Of a stretch of DNA of 64,000 bases, positions 55,474-64,000 are shown piece after piece. Each line of letters opens with the position of its first letter. The stretch's first letter is position 1. The position numbers were made by a program, and so were the translations under genes. This DNA comes from Moritella sp. F3 (GTDB lineage: Bacteria; Pseudomonadota; Gammaproteobacteria; Enterobacterales; Moritellaceae): assembly GCF_015082335.1 (NCBI RefSeq), contig NZ_BLRL01000005.1, forward strand, positions 124,001 to 188,000, read 5' to 3'. The notes beneath the pieces were generated by a model. It saw only the letters and a list, made by a program, of their open reading frames with translations. It was not told where the DNA came from and made no database searches.

Positions 55474-56706
55474 ATGCATTCAATTCGTAAACAATCCGGC
55501 CATGCTGCCATACTATTCGCTATGATGATCCCAGCTTTTTTTGGCATTTTCACTTTAGCGAGTGATGGCGCAAGAGCACTGCAAAGCAAAGCTCGTTTAG
55601 AAGATGCCTCGGAAGTGGCTGTGTTGGCGATAGCGGCGCATAACGCGGATAATTCGGGTAGCAATTCCGGCAGTGCTATTAATAAGCAAATTGCCAGAGA
55701 TTGGATTGGCCAGTATATGCAAGATATGCAGGCTATTTCCGATATAAAAATCACCAAGCTCGAGTGTAACGATATTGCGGCGTGTATGGACGGACTGGAT
55801 AATGGTGAGTCACGTTATTTTCAATATGAAATTATTGCCAAGACCAACCATCTATCTTGGTTCCCTGGTAATGATAGTACTGCTGGCTTTGGTGATTCAT
55901 TTGATGTCGTGGGTGCTGCAACAGCAAGAAAATTTCAAAGTGAATCTGTCGACGTTATGTTTGTGAGTGATTTCTCTTACTCAATGAATTCGACTTGGAG
56001 TGGAGGCCGCAATAAAAAATACGTTGATTTAATCAATATTATTAAGGATGTAACGGTTGAATTAGAGAAATTCAATGAGTCCACCGGGATTAAACCCAGT
56101 CGAGTTGGGTTAACAGGCTTTAGTTTTTATACCAGAGCAAAAAATAATAGTCGTTGTTATCAAGATCAATATGTAAAAAATAGTGTTAGCACCACCATTG
56201 ATCAAATATTCGACGAGAAAACGAGCTCTTGTAAGAGTTACCGTGGTAATTTTTATGATCTGTCATTAACCGAGAACTATGCACAATTTAATCAAAACTT
56301 GAGTCGTTTCAAGCCTGTGAGTAACAGTGGTACCGCGAGTTATCAAGGTATTATTCGCGGCGCGCAGATGATGGACTCAGTATCAGAGCCTAGACCTCGG
56401 CGCATTATTATTATTCTTTCTGATGGTGAAGATTCTCCCCAAGATAATCATGATAAAAAAGCTAAAAAGCTTGTTGCTGCAGGTATGTGCACTAAAATTT
56501 TATCGACCTTAGGCGCAGGGTTATCTTACGAAGGAGAGCTCACTAAAACTAAAATGGCTGTTGTAGGGTTTGATTACGACTTGGACTCCAACAAGGCGTT
56601 AGCTGATTGTGTTGGTTCGAACAATGTCTATAAAGCCAATAACCCTGAGGAAATATTAAATAAAATCTTAGAGTTGATATCAGAAGAAATTGGACATTTA
56701 AAATAG
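55474..56706 (+). CDS. tadG: TadG-like von Willebrand A domain protein
   Basis: A 410-residue protein with an N-terminal TadE/G-type segment (SGHAAILFAMMIPAFFGIFTLASDGARAL) lacking a strict prepilin cleavage context. A von Willebrand A domain follows from about residue 160, with the MIDAS motif VSDFSYSMNS (DxSxS) and ILSDGEDS as the later metal-site aspartate. It contains cysteine pairs that may be disulfides. TadG is the last gene of the classical tad set and is thought to anchor or regulate the pilus in the periplasm; the vWA domain could bind a surface ligand. Confidence 0.88.
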   Translation: MHSIRKQSGHAAILFAMMIPAFFGIFTLASDGARALQSKARLEDASEVAVLAIAAHNADNSGSNSGSAINKQIARDWIGQYMQDMQAISDIKITKLECNDIAACMDGLDNGESRYFQYEIIAKTNHLSWFPGNDSTAGFGDSFDVVGAATARKFQSESVDVMFVSDFSYSMNSTWSGGRNKKYVDLINIIKDVTVELEKFNESTGIKPSRVGLTGFSFYTRAKNNSRCYQDQYVKNSVSTTIDQIFDEKTSSCKSYRGNFYDLSLTENYAQFNQNLSRFKPVSNSGTASYQGIIRGAQMMDSVSEPRPRRIIIILSDGEDSPQDNHDKKAKKLVAAGMCTKILSTLGAGLSYEGELTKTKMAVVGFDYDLDSNKALADCVGSNNVYKANNPEEILNKILELISEEIGHLK

Positions 56707-56782
56707 AGTTAAAAACTAAAATTGTAACTGTAGTAAATACTGCGTAGTTATCAACTTATCGTTAATGATCAGGAATATTATA

Positions 56783-57418
56783 ATGAATATAAAATTTAGC
56801 ACTGTTGTGCTGGTTATTAGTCTCGTGTTACCTAATTTGTCAGTCGCAAAGTCTTTGAGTAATCAGGCGCTCAGTTATTACTGTGGTAATGATAAAATTG
56901 AATATGAAAAAAGTATCACTGTGGGTAAAGGTACCCGAGTTCATTTGAATGAAGGGCCTTTTTATCAAGTAGAGCAAGCGGGTGAATATCAACCCACACT
57001 TGATTTTATCAATCAACAAATTGTGAGTGCGGGTGTGAGTGAAACTTGTGCCGAATTTTTATTGACCAATGGCTTCTTACAGTCAATGGACAGTGGTCAA
57101 ATGATTGCACGAGTATACTTTGATTTCGATAATGCCCAGTTAACAGATAAGTCTAAATATGTATTAGATACCATCACGCAATTATTGAAGCTAAATAATA
57201 ATAATCTTGTTGTCGAAGGTCATGCTGACACTACCGGCACCGCCGATTATAATTTCTCACTTGGATTAAAACGTTCGCGCTCTGTTGCTCAGTATCTTAA
57301 ACAACTAGGTGTTAACCAAGGCAGATTAGAAGCGACTTCTGTTGGTGACACTATGCCAATAAGTGACAACAATACTGAAGCGGGCAGACAGTTAAATCGC
57401 CGAGTGGAAATTAAATAG
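56783..57418 (+). CDS. OmpA-domain periplasmic protein at the end of the tad locus
   Basis: A 211-residue secreted protein. I place the start at 56783 (AGGAA 8 bases upstream); an ATG at 56765 adds six residues. A signal peptide ends near SVAKS. The C-terminal OmpA domain spans about 105-210: VYFDFDNAQLTDKSKYVLD, then VEGHADTTGTADYNFSLGLKRSRSVAQYL and GRQLNRRVEI, with the Asp and Arg that bind peptidoglycan. There is no barrel in this gene; the next gene encodes a small barrel. It lies 76 bases after tadG and is probably part of the same unit, holding the pilus machine to the wall. Confidence 0.82.
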   Translation: MNIKFSTVVLVISLVLPNLSVAKSLSNQALSYYCGNDKIEYEKSITVGKGTRVHLNEGPFYQVEQAGEYQPTLDFINQQIVSAGVSETCAEFLLTNGFLQSMDSGQMIARVYFDFDNAQLTDKSKYVLDTITQLLKLNNNNLVVEGHADTTGTADYNFSLGLKRSRSVAQYLKQLGVNQGRLEATSVGDTMPISDNNTEAGRQLNRRVEIK

Positions 57419-57440
57419 TTAGTATTAAGATTTCATTATT

Positions 57441-57950
57441 ATGTGTTTTAGAAAACACTTTAACCTTCTGTTTCTATCTACGATGGCTGTAGCTAATGAG
57501 CAGGATGTATATATATCTGCAGGAGTTAGTACTCATGAATTACAGTCAATAGAAGGTAATAAGATATCAGTATTGTTTGGTGCTAGAAATTATTACCAAC
57601 ATAACTGGTTTTTAGGTGGTGAATTAGAAGGCTCATATATCGATTATGATACAAAAGCGATTCATGAATCTTATAGTTTGGGCGCTAACATCCCAATAGG
57701 TAAGCGCTTTTATTTTTCCGATGATAGCTCAATTGATATTTATGGGTTGATAGGCTACTCAATGACAGACCTAAATTTAAAACCAAAAAACAGTACTATT
57801 CACGGTTTAAAATGGGGATTAGGCACGGATGTATCATTTTCTGATTTTATGGTTGGAGTTCGCTGGACTCAGGCTGAACTAGGTAATGACGACAATCAAG
57901 ATAAATTAAGAGAAAAAAATATAACTCTGCTTGCAGGATACAAATTTTAA
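57441..57950 (+). CDS. Small outer-membrane beta-barrel protein
   Basis: A 169-residue protein with a short signal peptide ending at about AVA (residue 18) and alternating amphipathic strands: VYISAGVSTHEL, ISVLFGARNYYQHNWFLGGELEGSYI, SYSLGANIPIGKRFYF, IYGLIGYSMTDL, GLKWGLGTDVSF, FMVGVRWTQAEL and ITLLAGYKF with the terminal Phe of outer-membrane proteins. It fits an eight-stranded OmpA/OmpX-like barrel. It directly follows the OmpA-domain gene, so barrel and peptidoglycan-binding domain may be split over two genes. Confidence 0.7.
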   Translation: MCFRKHFNLLFLSTMAVANEQDVYISAGVSTHELQSIEGNKISVLFGARNYYQHNWFLGGELEGSYIDYDTKAIHESYSLGANIPIGKRFYFSDDSSIDIYGLIGYSMTDLNLKPKNSTIHGLKWGLGTDVSFSDFMVGVRWTQAELGNDDNQDKLREKNITLLAGYKF

Positions 57951-58131
57951 ATATTTGGCAATACCAATTGTATATTTAACCTCTAACTAGAGCGCCGATT
58001 ACAACACGCTATTAAAACTCAATAGGATAATCATAACATCCACTTCAACGTATAGTGCTTCATCCGCTGGCGGAAAATAGGTAAGCCACACTTATTCACA
58101 TACCAAACTCAGAAAATAAAGGCCCTAAATT

Positions 58132-58719
58132 ATGAAAATACTCACTTTGACATTTTTTTTAATCCTATTATCGGGTTGTAAAAACGCCAATAACGAAAGT
58201 AATAATGAACATACACCTGTTACGAAGATAGATAAAACACCCGAGCTTATTCAGGAGTTAAAAGATCAATCGACTATTGGTGACCAATTCTCAATTTTAT
58301 ACGATAAATTTGAACCTATTCTAGACCGCTCAGATTCACTCACTGGGCCAGATGAGAATGCAGATGGCATTCGTGACGATATTGAAGCCTTTATTGAGGC
58401 CTTAGAAGTGACAGAGCCTGTTCGTAAAGCACTAAAGCAAGATGCAAAACAAACACAAGAAAATCTTTATCATGATTTCAGTGAGAAAAACGATGCTAAC
58501 ATCGATAAAGCGCTTGAAATTGCGGATAAATATAACAAAGTTCTTGCATGTAAAACATTTGTCGGAATTCTGGTAGATGATGTAATCAATACATCTCGTA
58601 CAATTGAGGCCTTAACCTATAATACTAAATCTCGCACTATGGCCTACCTCACTTACAACAACTTGTTAGATGGCTCTGTATCGATATCCTTACCTGCAGA
58701 GGAAAAGTACTGTGAATAG
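58132..58719 (+). CDS. Lipoprotein with Ca-binding-like motif, unknown function
   Basis: A 195-residue lipoprotein: signal MKILTLTFFLILLSGC with lipobox LSGC at residues 13-16. After an Asn-rich linker it has PDENADGIRDDIEAFIEAL, a calcium-loop-like DxNxDGxxDD motif that recurs in a family of uncharacterised marine-bacterial lipoproteins. A helical domain with C residues (ACKTFVG, EKYCE) follows. It lies 180 bases after the tad-associated barrel gene; whether it belongs to the tad unit is unclear. I do not know its function. Confidence 0.65.
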   Translation: MKILTLTFFLILLSGCKNANNESNNEHTPVTKIDKTPELIQELKDQSTIGDQFSILYDKFEPILDRSDSLTGPDENADGIRDDIEAFIEALEVTEPVRKALKQDAKQTQENLYHDFSEKNDANIDKALEIADKYNKVLACKTFVGILVDDVINTSRTIEALTYNTKSRTMAYLTYNNLLDGSVSISLPAEEKYCE

Positions 58720-58748
58720 ACTAACGTAGGAGTCCGCCTCTAAACACA

Positions 58749-59090
58749 GTGGTAGCCCCTAGCTCATCAGACATAACTGGGCACGGATTGGTTAAGATTT
58801 ATTTAACTCATCCAGTAAGCCCTCTTCTATTTAATTTAGAGAGTGAAGAAGACATCATTAATATTAAATCCTGTAGAGGAACCAATGAATTACAAAGTAA
58901 GGGGCAGCTCCCTGATGTTGGTTCATTCTTATTTGCTGATTTTTCAAACATAAAAAAACTGAGGTCTCCTTTAGACATGACGGTTTCAAAGACTGTGACA
59001 GATAGGTATGGAAAGGTGTGGGAAAAAATAAAACGAGATGTTAGCCCATCCTATAATAATGGTTATAGTCGCTGTATGGGGAATGGCTGA
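58749..59090 (+). CDS. Hypothetical protein, possibly partial
   Basis: An ORF of 113 codons on the same strand, 29 bases after the lipoprotein gene. The only usable start is GTG at 58749 with no good ribosome site (TAGGAG is about 15 bases away). The predicted protein (LVKIYLTHPVSPLLFNLESEED, SFLFADFSNIKKLRSPLDMTV, two cysteines) has ordinary protein composition. It may be a companion of the lipoprotein or the tail of a broken gene. No family is recognised. Confidence 0.4.
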   Translation: MVAPSSSDITGHGLVKIYLTHPVSPLLFNLESEEDIINIKSCRGTNELQSKGQLPDVGSFLFADFSNIKKLRSPLDMTVSKTVTDRYGKVWEKIKRDVSPSYNNGYSRCMGNG

Positions 59091-59322
59091 TTGATAGAGT
59101 TAATTGCAACACAAAACCATTACACGGCCGAACAAAAAAATTATTAAAACGCTTAAAACTATCAGGGCGTTATCAACTTGAAACAAAATATAAAGAACCG
59201 ATTTGTATACTGCATTGAAAATAATATTTTTTGTTCGATGGCTAGTTATGTCGTGGCGCGGCTCATTTTCCCACAAGATAAGAGGCGAGTATATAACCTG
59301 TTAAGGCAAGTTAAAGCTCACT

Positions 59323-61062
59323 TCAATTAGACTTCAAATCAACATACGACCTTGTTTCAATACCATGCTCATTTATTTGTAAGCCAGTGTTTAAGCGTAA
59401 ATTGTAATCCTTCATATCTTTCAATTCTTGTGGTACTTCCTGGCCGCTGAGCTCCGCAGCTGTAACCAAGGGCGTAAATGCCTTACTGTAATCGATGGAT
59501 AGACTGTAGATACCTGTTGCTGTCATAGGCTTATTACCGAGATCTAGCGCTATTTTTTCAGCCTTATCACCGTTAAAAATAACCATATGTTCTTTATGCA
59601 TGAGCAGCTTGGGGTTAACGCCAGGCAGAGATGAGATAGGGATTAACGATGACAGCTCTACTATGCTACCGTTCGCAGGTAACTTCACGCCAGCCAGTTC
59701 AGGTCTAAAAGTAGCGATAATATTATATAGTGCTCTTGGATCATTCGCAGATAAACTGATGATCGCATCTAAACTCTTGATCGCCAGTTCACTTTGATTT
59801 TCATCTAAGCTGTAATCAATCACAGCGCCGGAAACACCTTTAATACCATTTGCCATCGCAGTCATCACACCAAGCATGGCCGGATTATTCTGTTGGATCG
59901 TCGATTGTGCTTGTTGCAGTGGTGGGCAGGTATAGCTCGGTTGTTGTAACTCATTCCACACGCTACTGATTGCGGGTGATAAGCTGCCAACGTCAATACC
60001 AATACCAAGGGCTAATACAGTGTTATTTAAATCGCTGACGTATTCGGGAATAAAGCCTGTCATCTGCGTGAGTGCAGAGAGTATGGTCTGGTTATTACTC
60101 TCGATCACCATCGACATATCAAATGTGACATTATCATCGTTTATATCAAATTGCTTAAAACCAAATACTGTCCGTGGCCAGTTATTAGCAATGCTGGTTA
60201 GCTCTGCTTTACATTGGGGCTGCTGGTAGACCTGTAGAGGATCTTCAGTTTGTAACGCCATTAACTGCGCGATATGTTGGCCGAGTAAACTCTCGTTAGG
60301 GCTTGTAATCGCTTGAATGATTGCTTGGTGGTTTAGATAGCCAATAGACTGTTCTGTAAAATCATGTTTTTTAATGAGCTGCTCGAGGGAATCTGAATCA
60401 GCTAGCGATTGTTCTACTGGCGTTAGCCCTAATGCATTCTCCAACAGCAAAAGATCATTTAATCCGCTATTTAAGGTGATGGTCAACAGGTTATTATATT
60501 GGCTAATTATCAACTCTAAATTTACTTTATCTGAATCATCAGTCAGTTGATAGGCGCGATAATCACGCTGTTTTATCTGCCTCAGTTCATGAATGAAGCC
60601 ACTTTCTGCTTCTGCCTCATCTAATAATGCCCAGATGGCATCGGGGTTGACTACATCCATTTTGAATACGGGCATAATACCGAGAGTGTAAAAATAAGCC
60701 TGTAACTCATCAGCAAGGCCAAACGTCGTCATAAATGTATCTGTATCTTGCATGCTGTCTAGATAACGTTGGGTTAATGCTAAGAAAAAGTTTACTTTGT
60801 TGTTCTCCGGATCATAACTCTCACTTGCGTATATAGAGCCCATCATTTCATCGGGAGGTGTGCTGTAAGTATCTGCGATCGCATTAAGGTAAGTTTTGAT
60901 AGGGAAGGGAGTTAATTGACCTGAAAATAGCGGGGTATTTTCCGGAATATAATTTAATACCGTGTATTCATTGGAACCTGTATTTTGGCTGACTAAATAG
61001 CCGGCTGTTGCCGCCGCTGCAAGTAGAGCACCTGTTATTAAAATCCGTTTCATCGTATTCAA
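59323..61062 (-). CDS. Large exported protein of unknown function
   Basis: A 579-residue protein with an N-terminal basic-hydrophobic segment (MKRILITGALLAAAATAGYLVS) acting as signal anchor or signal peptide, followed by a long soluble periplasmic part. Two or three similar alpha/beta segments are suggested by LNYIPENTPLFSGQLTPFPIKTYL, TVFGFKQFDINDDNVTFDMSMVIE and LSSLIPISSLPGVNPKLLMHKEHMVIFNGD. Two cysteines (QCKAEL, YTCPPLQ) could pair. The layout recalls DUF3352-type proteins, but I cannot confirm that. It is a single gene with no informative neighbour. Confidence 0.6.
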   Translation of the reverse strand: MNTMKRILITGALLAAAATAGYLVSQNTGSNEYTVLNYIPENTPLFSGQLTPFPIKTYLNAIADTYSTPPDEMMGSIYASESYDPENNKVNFFLALTQRYLDSMQDTDTFMTTFGLADELQAYFYTLGIMPVFKMDVVNPDAIWALLDEAEAESGFIHELRQIKQRDYRAYQLTDDSDKVNLELIISQYNNLLTITLNSGLNDLLLLENALGLTPVEQSLADSDSLEQLIKKHDFTEQSIGYLNHQAIIQAITSPNESLLGQHIAQLMALQTEDPLQVYQQPQCKAELTSIANNWPRTVFGFKQFDINDDNVTFDMSMVIESNNQTILSALTQMTGFIPEYVSDLNNTVLALGIGIDVGSLSPAISSVWNELQQPSYTCPPLQQAQSTIQQNNPAMLGVMTAMANGIKGVSGAVIDYSLDENQSELAIKSLDAIISLSANDPRALYNIIATFRPELAGVKLPANGSIVELSSLIPISSLPGVNPKLLMHKEHMVIFNGDKAEKIALDLGNKPMTATGIYSLSIDYSKAFTPLVTAAELSGQEVPQELKDMKDYNLRLNTGLQINEHGIETRSYVDLKSN

Positions 61063-61258
61063 TCCGTTTTATTTTGTTAATTATAGTATGGTCTATCGAT
61101 CTTTATTTTGTCGCTAAAATGAAGTTTTAAGCATCAATACAATGAATTAGCGCATATATTTTGATAACAAGCACGTAATCCTGGTGATATATTAAACAAC
61201 GCTTCATTATGCCGTTAGTCGAAAATATTAATTAGAATTTAGAAATAAGCCCCTATAC

Positions 61259-61295
61259 AAAAATGCCTATTAGAATTAACTAATAGGCATTTTTT
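61259..61295. terminator. Terminator, first of a twin pair
   Basis: AAAAATGCCTATTAG / CTAATAGGCATTTTT with a 6-base centre and a T run. It is nearly identical to the element at 62065-62100 and closes the minus-strand barrel gene. Confidence 0.85.
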
Positions 61296-61345
61296 CTATA
61301 CAGAGATCGGCTTTGCAAACAGAGCAACTGTCATGATATGACCCA

Positions 61346-61954
61346 TTATATAAATGAGAACTGAACCCCTAAATTATAACTAAATTCACTTTCGATTCGA
61401 TTTGCATATTCAAGGCCTGCTACGAGCCCAAAGGTAGAACCTAATTGGAACACGTTCTTCAGTCCAACCACATTCTTATGTTCTTCGACTGCTTCATATC
61501 GGTACGAAAGGTCGGTCATCCAATGCTTAGCAAGTTGAGCTTTTATTCCTGCCTTACAGTAGCCAGAGGTTTCAGAATAATGTCGCACATCTCGATCTGC
61601 ACTGTAGTTGACGACACCGCAAGATACTGGAACTGAAAATGTTGATGAACGTTTGATGACATAACCTAGCCCGGCAGACCAAGTATTTATTTCAGAGCTA
61701 AATCGGGTTTGGAAATCGGCATTGCCTTCAACAAATACATCGTCAGTAATATTAGCGCTTGCATCAAGGTATAGTCCTGCTAGCCCCTTACTTTCTGAAT
61801 TATTGTACTTATCGCCAAAATACGGCGTCATGGCATCTGATGAATAATTCGTTGCTTTATAGCCAAAGCCGATATAGGTAAAGTTATTAGCAATATCTGT
61901 ATTGGCATAAACATTAGTTGATAATAATAACGTGAGTAGGAAGAACTTTTTCAT
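61346..61954 (-). CDS. Outer-membrane beta-barrel protein
   Basis: A 202-residue protein with signal peptide MKKFFLLTLLLSTNVYA and repeated amphipathic strands ending FSYNLGVQFSFI, the terminal aromatic pattern of a barrel. Strands such as FTYIGFGYKATNY, LYLDASANITDDVFVEGNADF, WSAGLGYVI and WMTDLSYRYEAVE suggest an eight- to ten-stranded porin-like protein. The family is not recognised. It lies alone between two almost identical terminators. Confidence 0.7.
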   Translation of the reverse strand: MKKFFLLTLLLSTNVYANTDIANNFTYIGFGYKATNYSSDAMTPYFGDKYNNSESKGLAGLYLDASANITDDVFVEGNADFQTRFSSEINTWSAGLGYVIKRSSTFSVPVSCGVVNYSADRDVRHYSETSGYCKAGIKAQLAKHWMTDLSYRYEAVEEHKNVVGLKNVFQLGSTFGLVAGLEYANRIESEFSYNLGVQFSFI

Positions 61955-62064
61955 GTGATACCTTATTTTCGATGTTCATTTAATATGCATTGGCTAATTA
62001 TTGATATAGTAAGACTTTGTATTTTATATCACCATGAGAAAGATGTAAGTTTTGTCAGTGCTAT

Positions 62065-62100
62065 AAAAATGCCTATTAGGATTAACTAATAGGCATTTTT
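62065..62100. terminator. Terminator, second of a twin pair
   Basis: AAAAATGCCTATTAG / CTAATAGGCATTTTT with a 6-base centre, differing by one base from the element at 61259-61295. It lies 30 bases after the tcyP stop and should terminate that gene on the minus strand. Confidence 0.88.
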
Positions 62101-62130
62101 ATTACTCAATTATTCTAGAACTGCGATTGG

Positions 62131-63513
62131 TTAAGCTGTTGTTTGCTCTATCGGCGTTTCAGCTGCTTGACCTTGTTTTGACTTCAATAATCGGCTGGTA
62201 ATGGTACCTGCTGTCATTGAACCACTCACATTCAGTGCCGTACGCGCCATATCAATTAATGGCTCAATCGAAATAAGCAGTGCTGCAATTGCGATAGGTA
62301 GGCCCATTGCTGGCAATACGATAAGAGCTGCGAACGTTGCACCACCACCCACACCGGCAATACCAAATGAACTGACCATGATAATTGCCACAAGCGATAA
62401 GATGAAGCTAAAGTCCATCGGGTCGATCCCAACACTTGGTGCAACCATGACCGCTAGCATAGCTGGATAAATACCCGCACAACCATTTTGACCAATCGTC
62501 GCGCCAAATGATGCTGATAGGTTGGCAATTGCTGGTGGCACGTTTAGCTCGTTAATTTGCGCTTCTACATTTAGTGGAATTGTAGCTGCGCTGCTGCGAG
62601 AGCTAAATGCAAATGTCAGTACAGGCCAGATTTTTTTGAAGTACTCTGTTGGTTTCACGCCAACAAATGATACTAAGATGCCGTGTACAACAAACATCAG
62701 TAAGATCGCCACATAAGACGCAACGATAAAGCCAAGAAGGTTAAGAATATCGCCAGCACTTGATGTTGCGACAACCTTCATCATTAAGGCTAAGATACCG
62801 TAAGGTGTGATCGCCATGATCATTTTCACTAAGCGCATTACAATCGCTTGTGATACATCGACAAAAGTTTTGATAGGTTTTGCTAGTTCAGCGTTTTCAG
62901 TACTGACTTTAAGCGCTGCAATACCGACTAGAATACCAAAGATAACCACGGCAATAATTGACGTTGAACGTGCACCCGTTAAATCAGCAAATGGGTTAGT
63001 TGGGATAAAGCTCACTAACATTTGTGGAATACTTAAATCACTCACTTGGCCTGCGCGTGATTCGATCACGGTGACACGTGCCACTTCGCGAGCACCTTCA
63101 GTCAGGCCTTCAGCTGATAAGCCAAACAGTTGCGCAATACCAATACCAATAATAGCTGATAGCATGGTTGTAAACAGTAACACACCGATAGTTAAGCCAC
63201 TGATTTTACCAAGTGAACCTGAACGATCTAATTTAACCACCGCCGCAATCATGGATACGAGTACCAATGGCATGATCACCATTTTCAATAAACCAACGTA
63301 ACCTTTACCTACGATATCAACCCAAGCAAGTGTTTCTTGAATGGTGCTGCTGCCTTCGCCGTAGCCAAGTTGTAGTAGTAAGCCAAACACACTACCTGAA
63401 ATAAGACCTAATAAAACCAGGCGTGAAAGGGTATGGCCTTTACGTTGTTGGGTATTTATTAAATAAATGAGGATACCAAACACCGCTAAGTTAGCGGTAA
63501 CTACTAATGACAT
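62131..63513 (-). CDS. tcyP: L-cystine:cation symporter TcyP (YdjN)
   Basis: A 460-residue member of the dicarboxylate/amino-acid:cation symporter family that imports L-cystine, close to the 463 residues of E. coli TcyP. I chose the ATG at 63513, after AGGAA, over an upstream ATG at 63594. Diagnostic stretches include WVDIVGKGYVGLLKMVIMPL, FIPTNPFADLTGA, FAFSSRSSAATIPLNVEAQ, GATIGQNGCAGIYPAMLAVMVAP and ALNVSGSMTAGTITS, which match TcyP rather than GltP or DctA. It is divergent from ackA. Confidence 0.92.
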   Translation of the reverse strand: MSLVVTANLAVFGILIYLINTQQRKGHTLSRLVLLGLISGSVFGLLLQLGYGEGSSTIQETLAWVDIVGKGYVGLLKMVIMPLVLVSMIAAVVKLDRSGSLGKISGLTIGVLLFTTMLSAIIGIGIAQLFGLSAEGLTEGAREVARVTVIESRAGQVSDLSIPQMLVSFIPTNPFADLTGARSTSIIAVVIFGILVGIAALKVSTENAELAKPIKTFVDVSQAIVMRLVKMIMAITPYGILALMMKVVATSSAGDILNLLGFIVASYVAILLMFVVHGILVSFVGVKPTEYFKKIWPVLTFAFSSRSSAATIPLNVEAQINELNVPPAIANLSASFGATIGQNGCAGIYPAMLAVMVAPSVGIDPMDFSFILSLVAIIMVSSFGIAGVGGGATFAALIVLPAMGLPIAIAALLISIEPLIDMARTALNVSGSMTAGTITSRLLKSKQGQAAETPIEQTTA

Positions 63514-63594
63514 GATGAATTCCTGTGAGTGCTGATAGCTCAAGTAACCTGATAGCACTACTTTGTGCAGTGTTTTTAAGCTATTTAATAACAA

Positions 63595-63932
63595 TGGGTT
63601 GTATTTATTTCAGCAGATTACACTAGTGCCTTTCTTAGCAAAAAGAATTAAATTTCATTAGATATTACTTTTTGACATATAAAGGACTGCTTATTTATTT
63701 CTATTTGGCGTCAACTGTATTTTTTGTTTTATTTGTCAGCATTACGCTTGTTTTTAAATCGATATTCAGAGCGATTTTAGTCGTGCTATAGCTGTCTTAG
63801 ATCAACGTAAATGTAGTTGTTAATGCATTCTAGTGAAAATTAAGTTGAATTATTCAAAAAATGTTGAATAATAGGGGCACATTATAAGTGACCTAAGTCA
63901 CAACAATAGTTTGAAACAGGAATCATATTCAC
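63595..63932. other. Divergent region between tcyP and ackA
   Basis: It holds both promoters. TTGACA at 63672-63677 with TTATTT 17 bases later may drive ackA. A perfect TTGAA-TTA-TTCAA dyad lies at about 63844-63856, and a CRP-like box is listed separately. No RNA gene or small ORF is convincing. Confidence 0.45.
63887..63902. promoter_or_regulatory. CRP-like site upstream of ackA
   Basis: AGTGA-CCTAAG-TCACA differs from the CRP consensus (TGTGA-N6-TCACA) by one base. Its 3' end is 31 bases before the ackA ATG, a position where binding could repress rather than activate. Confidence 0.4.
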
Positions 63933-64000
63933 ATGTCTAACTCATTTGTACTAGTGATCAACTCTGGTAGCTCATCTTTAAAATTCGCGGTAATCGATTC
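63933..64000 (+). CDS. ackA: Acetate kinase, 3' truncated by the window
   Basis: The first 22 codons (MSNSFVLVINSGSSSLKFAVID) match the acetate kinase N-terminus, including the nucleotide/acetate-binding NSGSSSLKF signature. The rest lies beyond base 64000. AckA interconverts acetyl phosphate and acetate with ADP/ATP. The ATG follows AACAGGAATC. The related pta gene would be expected downstream but cannot be seen. Confidence 0.9.
   Translation, partial: MSNSFVLVINSGSSSLKFAVID

Noticed and set aside
59098-59217. Lys-rich open frame (TKPLHGRTKKLLKRLK) after the 113-codon ORF
   Set aside because: No start codon or ribosome site; A-rich DNA readily gives Lys-rich frames. It could be a gene remnant but cannot be supported.
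62807-63301. 164-codon ORF opposite tcyP
   Set aside because: It is antisense to conserved transporter codons, has low-complexity T/I/S-rich composition and no ribosome site.

Overview
The window is AT-rich, gene-dense chromosomal DNA of a marine, probably cold-adapted gammaproteobacterium close to Moritella, Vibrio or Shewanella. I infer this from a LuxO-type regulator, a large secreted chitinase, an MSHA-like prepilin, Fur and ModE boxes and the general protein similarities. I could not run a search, so the genus is a guess. Both ends cut genes: emrD at the left edge and ackA at the right edge.

Layout. 1-7000: EmrD-like efflux, small conserved proteins (DUF938 methyltransferase, NifW-like), a Fur-boxed sitABCD Mn/Fe importer, and a BMT5-like methyltransferase with a U1-type zinc finger. 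7000-13200: glycosyltransferase plus flippase pair, a LuxO-like sigma-54 activator with an odd pentapeptide-repeat linker, a Fur-operator-controlled TPR protein with a 35-residue membrane peptide, and gltS. 13200-21000: Fur-boxed haem/haemoglobin receptor, phospholipase A (pldA), tRNA-His, a lone prepilin and a POT peptide transporter. 21000-31100: a peptide ABC importer with a two-domain ATPase, LysR, MATE, RNase Z and a nitrilase-family amidase. 31100-40300: adenosine deaminase, GH18 chitinase, EamA/AraC pair, DUF1059 and the modABC molybdate importer with a ModE box. 40300-44500: remnant of a diguanylate cyclase gene next to an intact copy, cysteine desulfidase (cyuA), and modE. 44600-57950: a 10 x 10-bp tandem repeat, a LysR gene, and a complete Tad/Flp pilus locus in the order flp-tadV-rcpCAB-tadZABCDEFG, then an OmpA-domain protein and a small beta-barrel. 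58100-64000: two poorly characterised small genes, a large secreted protein, an outer-membrane barrel between twin terminators, tcyP cystine transporter and ackA.

How they fit together. Metal and nutrient supply dominates: three Fur-type operators (sit, TPR unit, haem receptor), molybdate uptake (modABC and modE about 3.5 kb apart), peptide and amino-acid uptake (POT, ABC, gltS, tcyP) and chitin degradation. Surface attachment is the second theme: the Tad pilus, a prepilin, a cyclic-di-GMP synthase with a Cache sensor, and surface polysaccharide genes. No prophage, insertion sequence or CRISPR array was recognised. The most unusual items are the BMT5/zinc-finger methyltransferase, the 41-bp perfect palindrome over the promoter of the TPR/micropeptide unit, the LuxO linker repeats, the decayed cyclase copy and the helically phased 10-bp repeat upstream of the Tad region.
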